Source: Pseudomonas neuropathica
GTDB lineage: Bacteria > Pseudomonadota > Gammaproteobacteria > Pseudomonadales > Pseudomonadaceae
Direction of reading: 5' to 3'
Length of the DNA: 64,000 nucleotides
Assembly (NCBI RefSeq): GCF_015461835.1
Contig: NZ_JACOPX010000005.1
Coordinates: forward strand, 124,001 to 188,000
This document shows positions 1-8,545 of the stretch, in pieces. Under the pieces are notes generated by a model, which did not search any database, was not told where the DNA came from, and saw nothing but the letters and a program-made list of their open reading frames with translations. Positions within the stretch are counted from its first letter, which is position 1; every line of letters starts with the position of its first letter. The position numbers and the translations under genes are program-made.

Positions 1-967
1 CCAGATTCAGCCAGTCCATGTTCTGCGCGTCGGCATGCTTTTGCAGGGTCGGGCGCAGTTTTTCCAGGCGCTGGCGATCAGCCTTGGCCAAGGGATAGTG
101 GACTTGATAAAGACGGCGATAGATGCGCAAAAACGCCGCATCTTCATTGGATGGCTTCTTGTAACCGCCGAGAAAGCGATCGATGCTCGCGCGCAACATC
201 GAGGCGTCGCGGCGCACGAACCAGTACTCCTCGCCCGGTTCGCTGATTATCAGTTGCCGGTCAAACCGCAGCTTCGACAGGATCTTGCCCCAGCGCTCGG
301 CGATGGGTTGCTCGACGATGGTCAGGTGGAAAATGCCACCCTGCACCATCTCCAGCACGTCTTCGACCGCCAGGGTCGGATCGACCCATTCGATCTTGAT
401 CGGCGCCAGTTTGTGCAACGCCAGTTTCTGATTGAGCTGACTGACCGCCTCCCCCGCCGCACTGCCGGTCGGCAACGCCAGGGTTTTACCGGAGAGCTGC
501 TCGACCTTGGTGTAGCGCCGTTCGCCCTTGATCCCGACCAGCACCAGCGGCACGTTGCTGGCGATTGGTTCGCTACTGGCCACGGCGTAGCCCGATTGCA
601 GATCGAGCAGTTCGCCCGGCGCGACCAGATCACCCTCGCCCCGCTGCAAGGCGCCGAGCAGTTGATCCTTGGCTTTGGGAATGATCTTGAGGGTGATTTC
701 CTGACCATCGCGGGCATGGCCGTTGAGGTATTGCTCGAAGGCGCGCAGGCGATGGTATTCGACGCCGATGGCCTGACCCTGGACTTCGCCGGAGCTGTTG
801 CGGCTCTGATTGACCAGCACCCGCAATACGCGGCTGCTGCGAATCTCGGACAAGTCGCGCACCTTGGCCGCCGGCACGGCTTGCAGCGGCCCGGGCAGGC
901 GCGCAACCGCCGTCATCGGCAGTAGCAGCGAGCCACACAACAGGAGCAAAACCGAGGGACGAACCAT
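1..967 (-). CDS. MltF-like lytic transglycosylase / solute-binding protein, partial
   Basis: The gene runs off the left edge; 322 N-terminal residues are visible. It begins with a cleavable signal peptide (hydrophobic residues 5-20, ending near TAVA), so the product is exported. The visible part reads as a family-3 periplasmic solute-binding fold, with a run like IRSSRVLRVLVNQSRNSSGE near residue 40 and ADRQRLEKLRPTLQKHADAQ near the edge. In MltF-type proteins this fold is followed by a lytic transglycosylase (SLT) domain that cleaves peptidoglycan; that part lies outside the window, so catalysis is inferred. The ATG at 967 is preceded by GGAGAG. It is transcribed divergently from the tatD-type gene. 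Alternative: a stand-alone solute-binding protein. Confidence 0.72.
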   Translation of the reverse strand, partial: MVRPSVLLLLCGSLLLPMTAVARLPGPLQAVPAAKVRDLSEIRSSRVLRVLVNQSRNSSGEVQGQAIGVEYHRLRAFEQYLNGHARDGQEITLKIIPKAKDQLLGALQRGEGDLVAPGELLDLQSGYAVASSEPIASNVPLVLVGIKGERRYTKVEQLSGKTLALPTGSAAGEAVSQLNQKLALHKLAPIKIEWVDPTLAVEDVLEMVQGGIFHLTIVEQPIAERWGKILSKLRFDRQLIISEPGEEYWFVRRDASMLRASIDRFLGGYKKPSNEDAAFLRIYRRLYQVHYPLAKADRQRLEKLRPTLQKHADAQNMDWLNL

Positions 968-1203
968 CCACTCTCCGGAAAGAATACGGGGCGATTTCAT
1001 CGTTAAACCGTCGAAATCACCGACGAAAACAGAGCGCCATGAGCGCTGGCAACGTGCGAGAGACTGGCACAGTAATGGCACTTCTACCAAACCGGTCTGC
1101 GTCGCGGCATCAACAGACAGCTATAACTCGTTGTAGTTCTTGGCTTTTCTTATGAATCTACAGCTCTGGTATGCTTTCCGGCCTTCGGCCCGAGGTAGCA
1201 ACC

Positions 1204-2010
1204 ATGCAACTCATCGATATCGGCGTCAACCTGACCAACCCCAGTTTCGCCGACAAACATCAGGCCGTACTCGATCGCGCCTATGCCGCGGGCGTGTGCC
1301 AACTGGTGCTGACCGGCACCAGCGTCGAGGGCAGCGAGCAAGCCCTGGAGCTGTGCCAGCAACTCGATGAAAGCGGCCAGCGACTGTTCGCCACTGCCGG
1401 TATTCATCCGCATTCGGCCAGTGACTGGAACGCTGACAGCGCGCGCCGCCTGCGCAGTTTGCTGAAGGAATCCAATGTGGTCGCGGTGGGTGAATGCGGG
1501 CTGGATTTCAACCGGGATTTCTCGCCGCGCCCACAGCAGGAGAAAGTCCTTGAGGAACACTTGGCGCTAGCCGTTGAACTGCAAATGCCGGTGTTCCTGC
1601 ACGAGCGCGATGCCAGCCAGCGTTTGCTGGAAATATTGAAAGACTTCCGCGATCACCTGCCCGCCGCTGTGGTGCATTGCTTCACCGGTGAGCAAAAAGC
1701 CCTGTTCAGCTATCTCGATCTGGATCTGCACATCGGCATCACCGGTTGGATCTGCGATGAGCGCCGGGGTACGCATTTGCATCCACTGGTGAAAGAGATC
1801 AAGCGTGGACGGTTGATGCTGGAAAGCGATGCGCCGTATCTGCTGCCGCGCACGCTCCGACCAAAACCGAAAAACGGCCGCAATGAGCCGGCATATCTGA
1901 CTGAAGTGCTGCGTGAGGTGGCGTTGCATCGCGGCGAGACCGAGGAAGATCTGGCGGCGCATACCACCGCGTGCGCCCGGGCGTTTTACAACCTCCCCCC
2001 CCTCCCCTGA
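1204..2010 (+). CDS. tatD: TatD-family metal-dependent hydrolase (DNase)
   Basis: The product is 268 residues, the usual length for TatD proteins, which are cytoplasmic metal-dependent 3'-5' exonucleases implicated in DNA repair and quality control. The amidohydrolase-type metal ligands are present: [34 protein letters not shown] and LESDAPYL. The start [15 protein letters not shown] was preferred over the in-frame start 33 bases upstream, because GAGGTAG sits just before it and family members begin with this strand. The gene stands alone: the MltF-like gene diverges upstream and a REP doublet lies immediately downstream. Family assignment is secure; the exact physiological substrate is not readable from sequence. 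Confidence 0.93.
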   Translation: MQLIDIGVNLTNPSFADKHQAVLDRAYAAGVCQLVLTGTSVEGSEQALELCQQLDESGQRLFATAGIHPHSASDWNADSARRLRSLLKESNVVAVGECGLDFNRDFSPRPQQEKVLEEHLALAVELQMPVFLHERDASQRLLEILKDFRDHLPAAVVHCFTGEQKALFSYLDLDLHIGITGWICDERRGTHLHPLVKEIKRGRLMLESDAPYLLPRTLRPKPKNGRNEPAYLTEVLREVALHRGETEEDLAAHTTACARAFYNLPPLP

Positions 2011-2028
2011 CACCCCATAATTGCCCCC

Positions 2029-2117
2029 TGTAGGAGTGAGCCTGCTCGCGATAGCGGTGTGTCAGTCGCCTAAATGTCGAATGGGCAGCCGCCATCGCGA
2101 GCAGGCTCACTCCTACG
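2029..2117. repeat. REP doublet, GTAGGAGTGAGCCTGCTCGCGA family
   Basis: Two inverted copies of a palindromic unit (left arm TGTAGGAGTGAGCCTGCTCG, right arm its reverse complement ending CTCCTAC) flank a short spacer. The same unit occurs near 7.7, 16.1 and 59.8 kb. This is a Pseudomonas REP/REPIN element; placed just after tatD it may also act as an mRNA 3' stabiliser. Confidence 0.9.
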
Positions 2118-2223
2118 GGGGGAACCGCTTTGTCTGTTGACTCATATCAAGATCCGCAGATCTGCATAGCGGCACAATAATGGCACCTTGCCAAAACTGT
2201 TTCCGCTATCAGAGAAGACCTCC

Positions 2224-3705
2224 ATGGGTGCCTGGCTTAGCAATATCTCGCTGAAATACAAATTCTGGGCGGTCAATGCGGTCGCCTTCGTCACCACCCT
2301 GCTGCTGGTGCTGTACGCCGTGCAACTCGAACAACAGGCGCGCAGTCACGCATCGCAAGCATCCGCACAGGCCCAGGCACAATTGCTCAAGGCCTGGCCG
2401 GCCGGGCAGCCGCTGCCGAAGGCGGATCACGTGCTGACCTTCAAACGCGGTGAAGCACCGCGCCTGAACGATCAACCCTTGCTGGAAATCACGGAAAGCA
2501 ACGGCTGGAACGAGATCAATCACCTGCCGCTGTTCGGCGAAAATCCGTTGATGGGCGCCGAAGTGTTCAGCCGCGCCGATGGTCAGCAGGTCGCGGTGAT
2601 TGCCTATGGTCCGAGCCTGAGCCAAGTGTTCAGCGAACGTTTCGCCAACTATGCGGTGGCGGTGTTCATTCTGATGTTCGCCATGCTGTGCGCCTCGCAG
2701 TTGCTGATCCGCTTCCTGCTCAGCCAGCTCAACACGCTGAAAGACGTGATGCTCCACGTCGAGAAAAGCGGCGATCTCTCGGCCCGTGTGCCGCTGGCCG
2801 GCAAAGACGAAGTCGGGCAGATGGCCAATGCGTTCAACGCGATGCAGGCCGGTTATCAACGCGTCGTCACCACGGTGGCCAATACCGCGCGGCAACTGGA
2901 TGTCGGCGCGGCACGGCTGGCGTCAAGCATGAACGAAGTGCGCCACGGCATGCTCGGCCAGCAGAGCGAAACCGATCAGGCCGCCACCGCGATCAACGAA
3001 ATGACCGCCACCGTTTACCACATCGCCCAACATGCTGGCGCCACTCGCGATTTGTCGCAGACCGCCGATGGCCTCGCCGGCAGCGGTCAGCAAGTGGTCG
3101 CGCGGGTGCAGCATTCGATTGCCGGGTTATCCAGCGGTGTGCAGCAGACCGCCGAGATGATTCAACGGCTGGCCGAGGACAGCCAGAAGATCAACGGCGT
3201 GGTCAGCGTGATTCACAGCATTGCCGAGCAAACCAACCTGTTGGCACTGAACGCCGCCATCGAGGCGGCCCGCGCCGGTGAGATGGGCCGCGGCTTTGCG
3301 GTGGTGGCCGATGAGGTGCGCAACCTGGCCAAACGTGTGCAGACCTCGACCGACGAAATCACCACGATGGTCTCGGCCTTGCAGGCTGGCACTCGCGATG
3401 CGGTGGATTTCATGCAGGAAAGTTCGTACAAGGCCGACGATTGTGTGCAGCAGGCGCAGGAGGCGGGTGCGGCGCTGGCGGAAATCACCGGCGCGGTGGC
3501 GCAGATGCGTGAGAGCAACACGCAGATTGCCGTGGCGGCGGAGCAGCAAAGTCAGGTCGCCGAGGAGATGAACCGAGCGGTGGTGAGTATTCGCGATGTG
3601 ACCGAGAACACGGTGCAGCAGACTGTGGATTCGGCGACCACGAGTAATGAACTGGCGACGTTGGCCGGGGAGTTGAGCAAGGCAATAGGTCAGTTGAAGC
3701 TCTGA
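2224..3705 (+). CDS. methyl-accepting chemotaxis protein
   Basis: A 493-residue inner-membrane chemoreceptor. Order of parts: cytoplasmic N-terminus, TM1 about 15-36, a short periplasmic sensing region of about 105 residues, TM2 about 142-162, a HAMP linker ([17 protein letters not shown] near 184-200), then a long methyl-accepting coiled coil. The signalling tip ([20 protein letters not shown] near 336-355, then [14 protein letters not shown]) contacts CheA and CheW. The ligand is unknown; the sensor is small, similar in size to four-helix-bundle or compact sensors. The ATG at 2224 was chosen over an in-frame TTG at 2188 because a GAGAAG-type ribosome site lies before it and the TM1 spacing fits. 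No flanking chemotaxis genes, as is common for dispersed Pseudomonas receptors. Confidence 0.92.
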   Translation: MGAWLSNISLKYKFWAVNAVAFVTTLLLVLYAVQLEQQARSHASQASAQAQAQLLKAWPAGQPLPKADHVLTFKRGEAPRLNDQPLLEITESNGWNEINHLPLFGENPLMGAEVFSRADGQQVAVIAYGPSLSQVFSERFANYAVAVFILMFAMLCASQLLIRFLLSQLNTLKDVMLHVEKSGDLSARVPLAGKDEVGQMANAFNAMQAGYQRVVTTVANTARQLDVGAARLASSMNEVRHGMLGQQSETDQAATAINEMTATVYHIAQHAGATRDLSQTADGLAGSGQQVVARVQHSIAGLSSGVQQTAEMIQRLAEDSQKINGVVSVIHSIAEQTNLLALNAAIEAARAGEMGRGFAVVADEVRNLAKRVQTSTDEITTMVSALQAGTRDAVDFMQESSYKADDCVQQAQEAGAALAEITGAVAQMRESNTQIAVAAEQQSQVAEEMNRAVVSIRDVTENTVQQTVDSATTSNELATLAGELSKAIGQLKL

Positions 3706-3710
3706 AGATC

Positions 3711-3788
3711 AAAAGATCGCAGCCTTCGGCAGCTCCTACAGGTGTAGGCATTTCAATGTAGGAGCTGCCGAAGGCTGCGATCTTTTTT
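3711..3788. repeat. REP doublet, GTAGGAGCTGCCGAAGGCTGCGATC family
   Basis: Inverted copies of a unit running from GATCGCAGCCTTCGGCAGCT through CCTACA, separated by about 14 bases and followed by a T-run. It begins 6 bases after the chemoreceptor stop codon, so it probably also works as a transcription terminator. The same family recurs at 5.2 and 63.1 kb. Confidence 0.9.
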
Positions 3789-3892
3789 GTCCATCATTAC
3801 TATGATGCCAATAGCCAACCTTGATTCGCCGCCCTCGGCGCCCGGGCCTATTCTTCAACCATGAGTTCAACATGGATCGAGGAGTAGCAAAC

Positions 3893-4258
3893 ATGGGCAA
3901 ACGTCACCCCAACCTTCCCGCGTGGCAATGGCGCGCGTACCCGGGCAATCATCAGCACCCGACCAATCTGGTGCTGCACCTGATTGCCGTGCCGTTGTTT
4001 ATCGTCGCGTTTCTGCTGATCGTCTCCGGGGTGTTCAGCCTGAGTCTGGCCAGTGTGGCTATCGGCGTGATCGGCATCATCGCGGCGCTGGGTTTGCAGC
4101 GCCATGGCCACAGCCTGGAGGCGCAAGCCTCCGAGCCGTTCAGTGATCGTAAAGATGCCGTCTCGCGTTTACTGGTCGAGCAGTTTCTGACCTTTCCGCG
4201 CTTCTTTCTGAGTGGCGGCTGGTGGCGCGCCTGGCGTGAACGCCACCGTCGGCATTGA
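3893..4258 (+). CDS. Mpo1-like / DUF962-type small membrane protein
   Basis: A 121-residue protein with two close hydrophobic helices (about residues 25-45 and 48-68) and conserved histidines around them (NHQHPTN, then HLIAVP, later RHGHSLE). This resembles the DUF962/Mpo1 family; the yeast member is an Fe-dependent 2-hydroxy-fatty-acid dioxygenase. Whether the bacterial protein has that activity is unknown; the histidines are compatible with metal binding. The ATG at 3893 has GGAG seven bases upstream; an earlier ATG at 3872 lacks a good site. It is convergent with the thioesterase gene, with one base between stop codons. Alternative: an uncharacterised membrane protein of other function. 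Confidence 0.6.
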   Translation: MGKRHPNLPAWQWRAYPGNHQHPTNLVLHLIAVPLFIVAFLLIVSGVFSLSLASVAIGVIGIIAALGLQRHGHSLEAQASEPFSDRKDAVSRLLVEQFLTFPRFFLSGGWWRAWRERHRRH

Positions 4259-4259
4259 G

Positions 4260-5054
4260 TCAGGCGAAAATCGTGACCGTCTGACGACTCATGGCAATCA
4301 ACTCCCCTTCCGCGCTCCACAGCTTGGCGGCGACATGGCCGTAGCCGTCGGCGGCGTATTCGATATCGGCCAGATATTGGCACCAGTCCAGCGTGCTCAA
4401 ATCGTGTAGCGGCTGCACGAATTCGATGGTCCAGGTCAGCGTGCTACCCGGTGCCGGCTTCTTCAGATATGGCAACAGCGCGGGCGGCCACGCGTCCACC
4501 AGGGCCAGCAGATGCGCCTCGTTGACCGGTTCTTCTTTGACATCTCCGCGTAACCGCACCCAGCCGCCCATCAGCCGCGATTGAGTGCCGGTGAACGGCA
4601 TCCCACCGACACTCCAGCGCATTGCCAGATGACGCATGAATTCTGGCGTCACGCCTTTGATGTAAGGCAACTCCTGGCATTCATCCCAGTGCTTCATTGA
4701 TGGCGCCGGATAGGCTTCGACTGCCACCTCCGACGGCCGCGAAGCACCGAAGCTGCCTTGAACGATCGTTACCACCTGACCATTCTGCATCGCCCGGCCC
4801 ATGACCTGGCTGACGGCTTTGCCTTCGCGCAGTACATCGACTTCGAAACTCACCGGGACTTCAGGTTCGACAGGGCCGACAAAGGTGATCGCCAGCGAAC
4901 GCACCGGGCGATCTGCCGGGACTTTCGCGCGCATGGCTTCGTATTGCAGCGCGGCCACCAGACCACCAAAACTGGCACGGCCCTGGCCCCATTCGGCAGG
5001 GATCGTCAGTTCCGGTTGGCGGCGGACCGCCTCGAGCAGATCGCTAAAGCGCAT
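4260..5054 (-). CDS. acyl-CoA thioesterase family protein (double hotdog)
   Basis: A 264-residue cytoplasmic protein with the length and layout of tandem-hotdog thioesterases of the TesB-like/4HBT_3 group. The first hotdog helix carries GQGRASFGGLVAALQYEAM, and the second half has the matching LVDAWPPALLPYL and TLTWTIEFV segments. Such enzymes hydrolyse fatty acyl-CoA to free acid and CoA; chain-length preference cannot be read here. The ATG at 5054 (MRFSDLLEA) has TGAGG upstream and is preferred over a start 18 bases earlier. It is a single gene between the Mpo1-like gene and a REP doublet. Confidence 0.82.
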   Translation of the reverse strand: MRFSDLLEAVRRQPELTIPAEWGQGRASFGGLVAALQYEAMRAKVPADRPVRSLAITFVGPVEPEVPVSFEVDVLREGKAVSQVMGRAMQNGQVVTIVQGSFGASRPSEVAVEAYPAPSMKHWDECQELPYIKGVTPEFMRHLAMRWSVGGMPFTGTQSRLMGGWVRLRGDVKEEPVNEAHLLALVDAWPPALLPYLKKPAPGSTLTWTIEFVQPLHDLSTLDWCQYLADIEYAADGYGHVAAKLWSAEGELIAMSRQTVTIFA

Positions 5055-5179
5055 GGCAACCTCAGAAAACAAGAAAGGAATGCAGGGATCTTAACCAGAG
5101 CTGCAGAGCGCCGCAGCGTCTATTCCGGTCAAATGGGCTGACAGAAAGGCCTTAGCGTATTTCAATACAGACACAAAAC

Positions 5180-5269
5180 CCTGTAGGAGCTGCCGAAGGC
5201 TGCGATCTTTTGATTTTGATTTTTAACAACAAGATCAAAAGATCGCAGCCTTCGGCAGCTCCTACAGGA
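5180..5269. repeat. REP doublet, GTAGGAGCTGCCGAAGGCTGCGATC family
   Basis: Near-perfect inverted arms (CTGTAGGAGCTGCCGAAGGC ... and its complement ending CTCCTACAG) with GATCTTTTGAT extensions around an AT-rich centre. It fills the gap between the thioesterase and CHAD genes. Confidence 0.92.
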
Positions 5270-5287
5270 GATATCGCGGGGCTAAGG

Positions 5288-6052
5288 TTATTTGAAACAG
5301 GCTGAACTGAGTTTTTCCAGCACGCGATCAGCCTTGCTTTCGGCGTTGATCATGGTCGCCTGCCAAGTGGCGACACAGGGCTGCAGATCCGCCTCCAGCT
5401 CAGCCTTCGCCAGCCACTGCCAGCAATCGTGCCAGTCGCCCAGCGCGCCTTGGGCAGACTTGAGGCGAGCCAGCGCCGCCTCGGGCAAGCGGTCGAGTTC
5501 GGGATAGGCCTCAATGCCGTAACGCACGCGCTTGATCAGCAGGCGCAGGCGATGGCGGTCATGGGCGGGATCGTGCAGCGCCTCGTCGAGTTTCTGCCAT
5601 TGCTTGCCCAAGCGCTTTTCGATGCGTTTGTCCAAGCCCTTGAGCAAGCCCTGACGCTGAGACGCACGCAGAAATCGCGGGAAAGCGTCGAGAATCATCA
5701 GCAGCGAGGCCACTTCGGCACTCGCCGCCAGCGCCGGATAAGCCTCGGCCATCTGCACCATGCGGCGTTGCGCGGCTTCGGGCTGATCATGCGCGAGCAG
5801 GTACGCCGCCAACACCTCGCGATCACGCCACGGGGTGGTCAATTGGCCGACCGCCGAAGCGGCATCTTCCAGTTGTTCGACACCGGGCAGACCGCGCAAT
5901 GGCCGCAACAGACTGCGCAAGCGCCGCACCGTGGTGCGCAGATCATGCAGCGCCTCGGGGTCGGTCCGTGCAGTGAGCCGTGCCTGACAGGCCAGCAGGC
6001 GCACTTCCAGACTCAGGACATGAGCCACCAACCGGTCAACCAACGCAGACAT
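5288..6052 (-). CDS. CHAD domain protein
   Basis: A 254-residue all-helical protein. The N-terminal half has the CHAD signature: basic residues and histidines in helices, as in DPEALHDLRTTVRRLRSLLR. The second half repeats it (DPAHDRHRLRLLIKRVRYGI). CHAD domains bind inorganic polyphosphate and often locate to polyphosphate granules. The ATG at 6052 has CAGGAG at ideal spacing; an upstream in-frame TTG at 6103 has no such site. No CYTH domain is fused or adjacent. It is followed at its 5' side by the lipoprotein gene in the same orientation, with about 80 bases between them, so co-transcription is possible. Confidence 0.88.
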   Translation of the reverse strand: MSALVDRLVAHVLSLEVRLLACQARLTARTDPEALHDLRTTVRRLRSLLRPLRGLPGVEQLEDAASAVGQLTTPWRDREVLAAYLLAHDQPEAAQRRMVQMAEAYPALAASAEVASLLMILDAFPRFLRASQRQGLLKGLDKRIEKRLGKQWQKLDEALHDPAHDRHRLRLLIKRVRYGIEAYPELDRLPEAALARLKSAQGALGDWHDCWQWLAKAELEADLQPCVATWQATMINAESKADRVLEKLSSACFK

Positions 6053-6131
6053 CACTTGCTCCTGATTCAAATGGCTTCGAGGTTCATTTTGCCGCTCAGT
6101 CAAAGCAGCGTCCTTGCTTCACGTCAGCAGC

Positions 6132-6410
6132 TTAGCGGCCGGCGCGGGATTCGCGAATGTAGAAACGCGCCTTCTCGGCTTTCTTGCTGCAACCTTCGAA
6201 ACCCTCGAATTGCTGCTGGGTCTTCGCGGCGGTCAGCAGCGACAACGCTTTGGAGTAGCTGACAGTGCCGGCAAAGCCTTCGGCCTTGGCCAGATCCAGC
6301 TCATGCCAGGCCGCGTCGAGCTGGCTGCCGCAGCTGTCGCGGTAAGCGGTTTTACCGGCGCAACCGGCCAATGCCAGAGCCATCAACGGCACACAGATCC
6401 AGGCTTTCAT
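6132..6410 (-). CDS. small periplasmic lipoprotein
   Basis: A 92-residue protein with a lipoprotein signal: basic start, hydrophobic core and lipobox LALAGC, so Cys17 would be acylated. The mature part is short, helical and charged (SQLDAAWHELDLAKAEGF, with three further cysteines). No enzymatic motif is visible. Similar short lipoproteins are widespread in Pseudomonas without known function. The ATG at 6410 has GAGGTG upstream; a GTG codon lies directly before it. Confidence 0.75.
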   Translation of the reverse strand: MKAWICVPLMALALAGCAGKTAYRDSCGSQLDAAWHELDLAKAEGFAGTVSYSKALSLLTAAKTQQQFEGFEGCSKKAEKARFYIRESRAGR

Positions 6411-6625
6411 CACTCACACCTCAAATAGGTCAACAGTCGTGCAGGTAAGACGGCCGGGCTACGAAAAAGTGCCTTGCCGGCGGGTGAAACCGCGCAACTG
6501 AGAAGGATAGCGCTGAAGGGCCATGCAGTAGCGAAAAAACGACGTCACTGGCGCACTCAACGACTTCGGCGATTGAGCCTGCCCGGCGATGGGTGCATTG
6601 TGGAACCTTGTCGGGAGGACGTTGG

Positions 6626-7663
6626 ATGAAAAAACGTGTCGCGCTGGTACTGGGCTCCGGTGGCGCCCGGGGCTATGCCCATATCGGGGTCATTGAAGAG
6701 ATCGAGAAACGCGGTTACGAAATCGCCTGCATTGCCGGGTGTTCGATGGGCGCCGTGGTCGGTGGGATCTATGCCGCTGGCAAACTCGACGTCTACAAAA
6801 ACTGGATCGAAAGTCTCGACTATCTGGATGTGCTGCGCCTGGTCGACGTGAGTTTTCGCCTCGGCGCGATTCGCGGCGAAAAGGTCTTCGGGCAGATCCG
6901 CAAGATCGTCGGCGAGGTCAACATCGAAGACTTGCGCATTCCCTACACCGCCGTCGCCGCCGACCTCACCAACCAGCAAGAAATCTGGTTCCAGGAAGGC
7001 TGCCTGCATCAGGCGATGCGCGCCTCGGCGGCGATTCCCAGCCTGTTCACCCCGGTGATGCAAGGCAATCGCATGCTGGTCGACGGTGGCATTCTCAACC
7101 CGTTGCCGATCGTGCCGGTGGTGTCGAGCCACTGCGATCTGATCATTGCGGTCAATCTCAACTCGACCAATCAGCGTCACTACAAATTGCCGGTAATCCA
7201 GCGCCCGGCCGCTTTTCGCTCACGCTTCGACAGCCTGATCAGTTCGCTGGGATCGAAGATGCCATTCCGCCGTACACAGGCCGAGCAATTGTTGCGGCTC
7301 GAACAGGAAGCGCTGCGCGCCGAAGCGGCGGACATCAATCCCTGGCTGGACGGCGCCGAGCCGGAGAGCCAGCAACCGGCAGCCGCGCCCGAGCGTGAAG
7401 GCGCACCGAAATCGGCGACCGGTTCGTTCATCATCGATAACGTCGGGCCGGCGTCGCTGCTGGATTTGATCAACCAGAGTTTCGAGGTGATGCAGACCTC
7501 GTTGGCGCAGTACAAGATTGCCGGGTATCCGCCGGATATCCTGATCAATGTGCCGAAGCGGGTGTGCCGGTTTTTCGAGTTTTACAAGGCGCCGGAGCTG
7601 ATCGCATTGGGGCGCGAGATTGCCCGGGATACGCTGGATCGGTATGACAGTGAGCAGGGGTGA
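6626..7663 (+). CDS. patatin-like phospholipase (RssA-type)
   Basis: A 345-residue cytoplasmic or membrane-associated serine lipase. The patatin catalytic parts are all present: oxyanion glycines GSGGARG at 10-16, nucleophile elbow GCSMG at 38-42 with Ser40, and the catalytic DGG at 153-155. The C-terminal half is a variable extension. Patatin-type enzymes hydrolyse acyl esters of phospholipids with a Ser-Asp dyad. The ATG at 6626 has GGGAGG nine bases before it; an upstream in-frame start at 6593 has no site. It is divergent from the lipoprotein gene and followed by a REP doublet. Not a secreted ExoU-like toxin by architecture. Confidence 0.9.
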   Translation: MKKRVALVLGSGGARGYAHIGVIEEIEKRGYEIACIAGCSMGAVVGGIYAAGKLDVYKNWIESLDYLDVLRLVDVSFRLGAIRGEKVFGQIRKIVGEVNIEDLRIPYTAVAADLTNQQEIWFQEGCLHQAMRASAAIPSLFTPVMQGNRMLVDGGILNPLPIVPVVSSHCDLIIAVNLNSTNQRHYKLPVIQRPAAFRSRFDSLISSLGSKMPFRRTQAEQLLRLEQEALRAEAADINPWLDGAEPESQQPAAAPEREGAPKSATGSFIIDNVGPASLLDLINQSFEVMQTSLAQYKIAGYPPDILINVPKRVCRFFEFYKAPELIALGREIARDTLDRYDSEQG

Positions 7664-7698
7664 TCGGCTGAAAAATCTCGATTGAATGCAATGCCCTC

Positions 7699-7773
7699 AT
7701 CGCGAGCAGGCTCACTCCTACAGGGGATTTATGCTCGACACAGATCCCCTGTAGGAGTGAGCCTGCTCGCGAT
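7699..7773. repeat. REP doublet, GTAGGAGTGAGCCTGCTCGCGA family
   Basis: Inverted units CGCGAGCAGGCTCACTCCTA and its complement around a 23-base spacer. It lies between the convergent patatin and kdpE genes and probably forms a bidirectional mRNA 3' hairpin. Confidence 0.9.
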
Positions 7774-7798
7774 GGGGCCAGAACAGCCACCCCAAAAA

Positions 7799-8497
7799 CT
7801 ACAGGCCGTTCTCGCTCAGCAGACGATACCCAACCCCCGCCTCGGTCACGATAAATCGCGGCCGCGTCGGGTCATCCGCCAGTTTCTGGCGCAAATGCCC
7901 CACCACAATCCGCAGATAATGGCTGTCCTCGGTGTGGGTCGGCCCCCAGATATCCTTGAGCAATTGTTGCTGGGTAATCACCCGCCCCGGATGCCGTGCC
8001 AGTTGCGCCAGCACCGCGTATTCCTTGCGGGTCAGCGCCACTTCGACACCGTCGAGCAACACCCGCCGATAAGCCAGATCCACGGTCAGCGGGCCGAAGC
8101 TCAGCGCCGCCTGCTGCGCCTCCCCTGCCGGAGCCTGACGCAACAAGGCGCGGACTCGGGCGAGAAACTCCTGGATGCCGAACGGCTTGGTCACGTAGTC
8201 ATTGGCGCCGCCATCCAGCGCCTGGACTTTCTGCCCTTCGCTCGCGCGCACCGACAACACCAGCACCGGCGCCGTCGCCCACTCGCGAAACTCGCGCAGC
8301 ACTTGCTGGCCATCCATGTCCGGCAAGCCTAAATCGAGCACCAGCAGGTCCGGTTTGTTCAGCGCCGCTTGCGCCAGCCCTTCGGCACCGGTGCCGGCTT
8401 CAAGTACTTTGTAGCCTTGAGAAGCGAGGCTGATGCGCAGGAACTTGCGGATCTGCGGTTCGTCGTCGATGACCAAAATGGTCGCGGTCTGGCTCAT
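7799..8497 (-). CDS. kdpE: KdpE, response regulator of the potassium-uptake operon
   Basis: A 232-residue OmpR/PhoB-class regulator. The receiver domain has acidic residues DDE at 11-13, phospho-acceptor Asp55 (LLVLDLGLPDMDG), Ser82 and Lys104 (DYVTKPFG). The C-terminal winged helix carries ALTRKEYAVLAQLARHPGRV and the recognition-helix region with HYLRIVVGHLRQKL. Phosphorylated KdpE activates kdpFABC when potassium is limiting. It lies 48 bases downstream of kdpD, in the same transcript. Its likely target is the box array at 16055-16096, upstream of kdpF. Confidence 0.96.
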   Translation of the reverse strand: MSQTATILVIDDEPQIRKFLRISLASQGYKVLEAGTGAEGLAQAALNKPDLLVLDLGLPDMDGQQVLREFREWATAPVLVLSVRASEGQKVQALDGGANDYVTKPFGIQEFLARVRALLRQAPAGEAQQAALSFGPLTVDLAYRRVLLDGVEVALTRKEYAVLAQLARHPGRVITQQQLLKDIWGPTHTEDSHYLRIVVGHLRQKLADDPTRPRFIVTEAGVGYRLLSENGL

Positions 8498-8545
8498 GAA
8501 TTCACATCAACACAAAGAAGTGGCAAGAGAGTAGCGCAGTCGCCA

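Noticed and set aside
35..925. A 296-codon plus-strand frame at the left edge
   Set aside because: It lies opposite the MltF-like gene, which has a signal peptide and a ribosome site; the plus-strand product has no recognisable domain.
2188..2223. TTG start extending the chemoreceptor by 12 residues
   Set aside because: No ribosome site; the ATG at 2224 directly precedes a normal cytoplasmic N-terminus and TM1.
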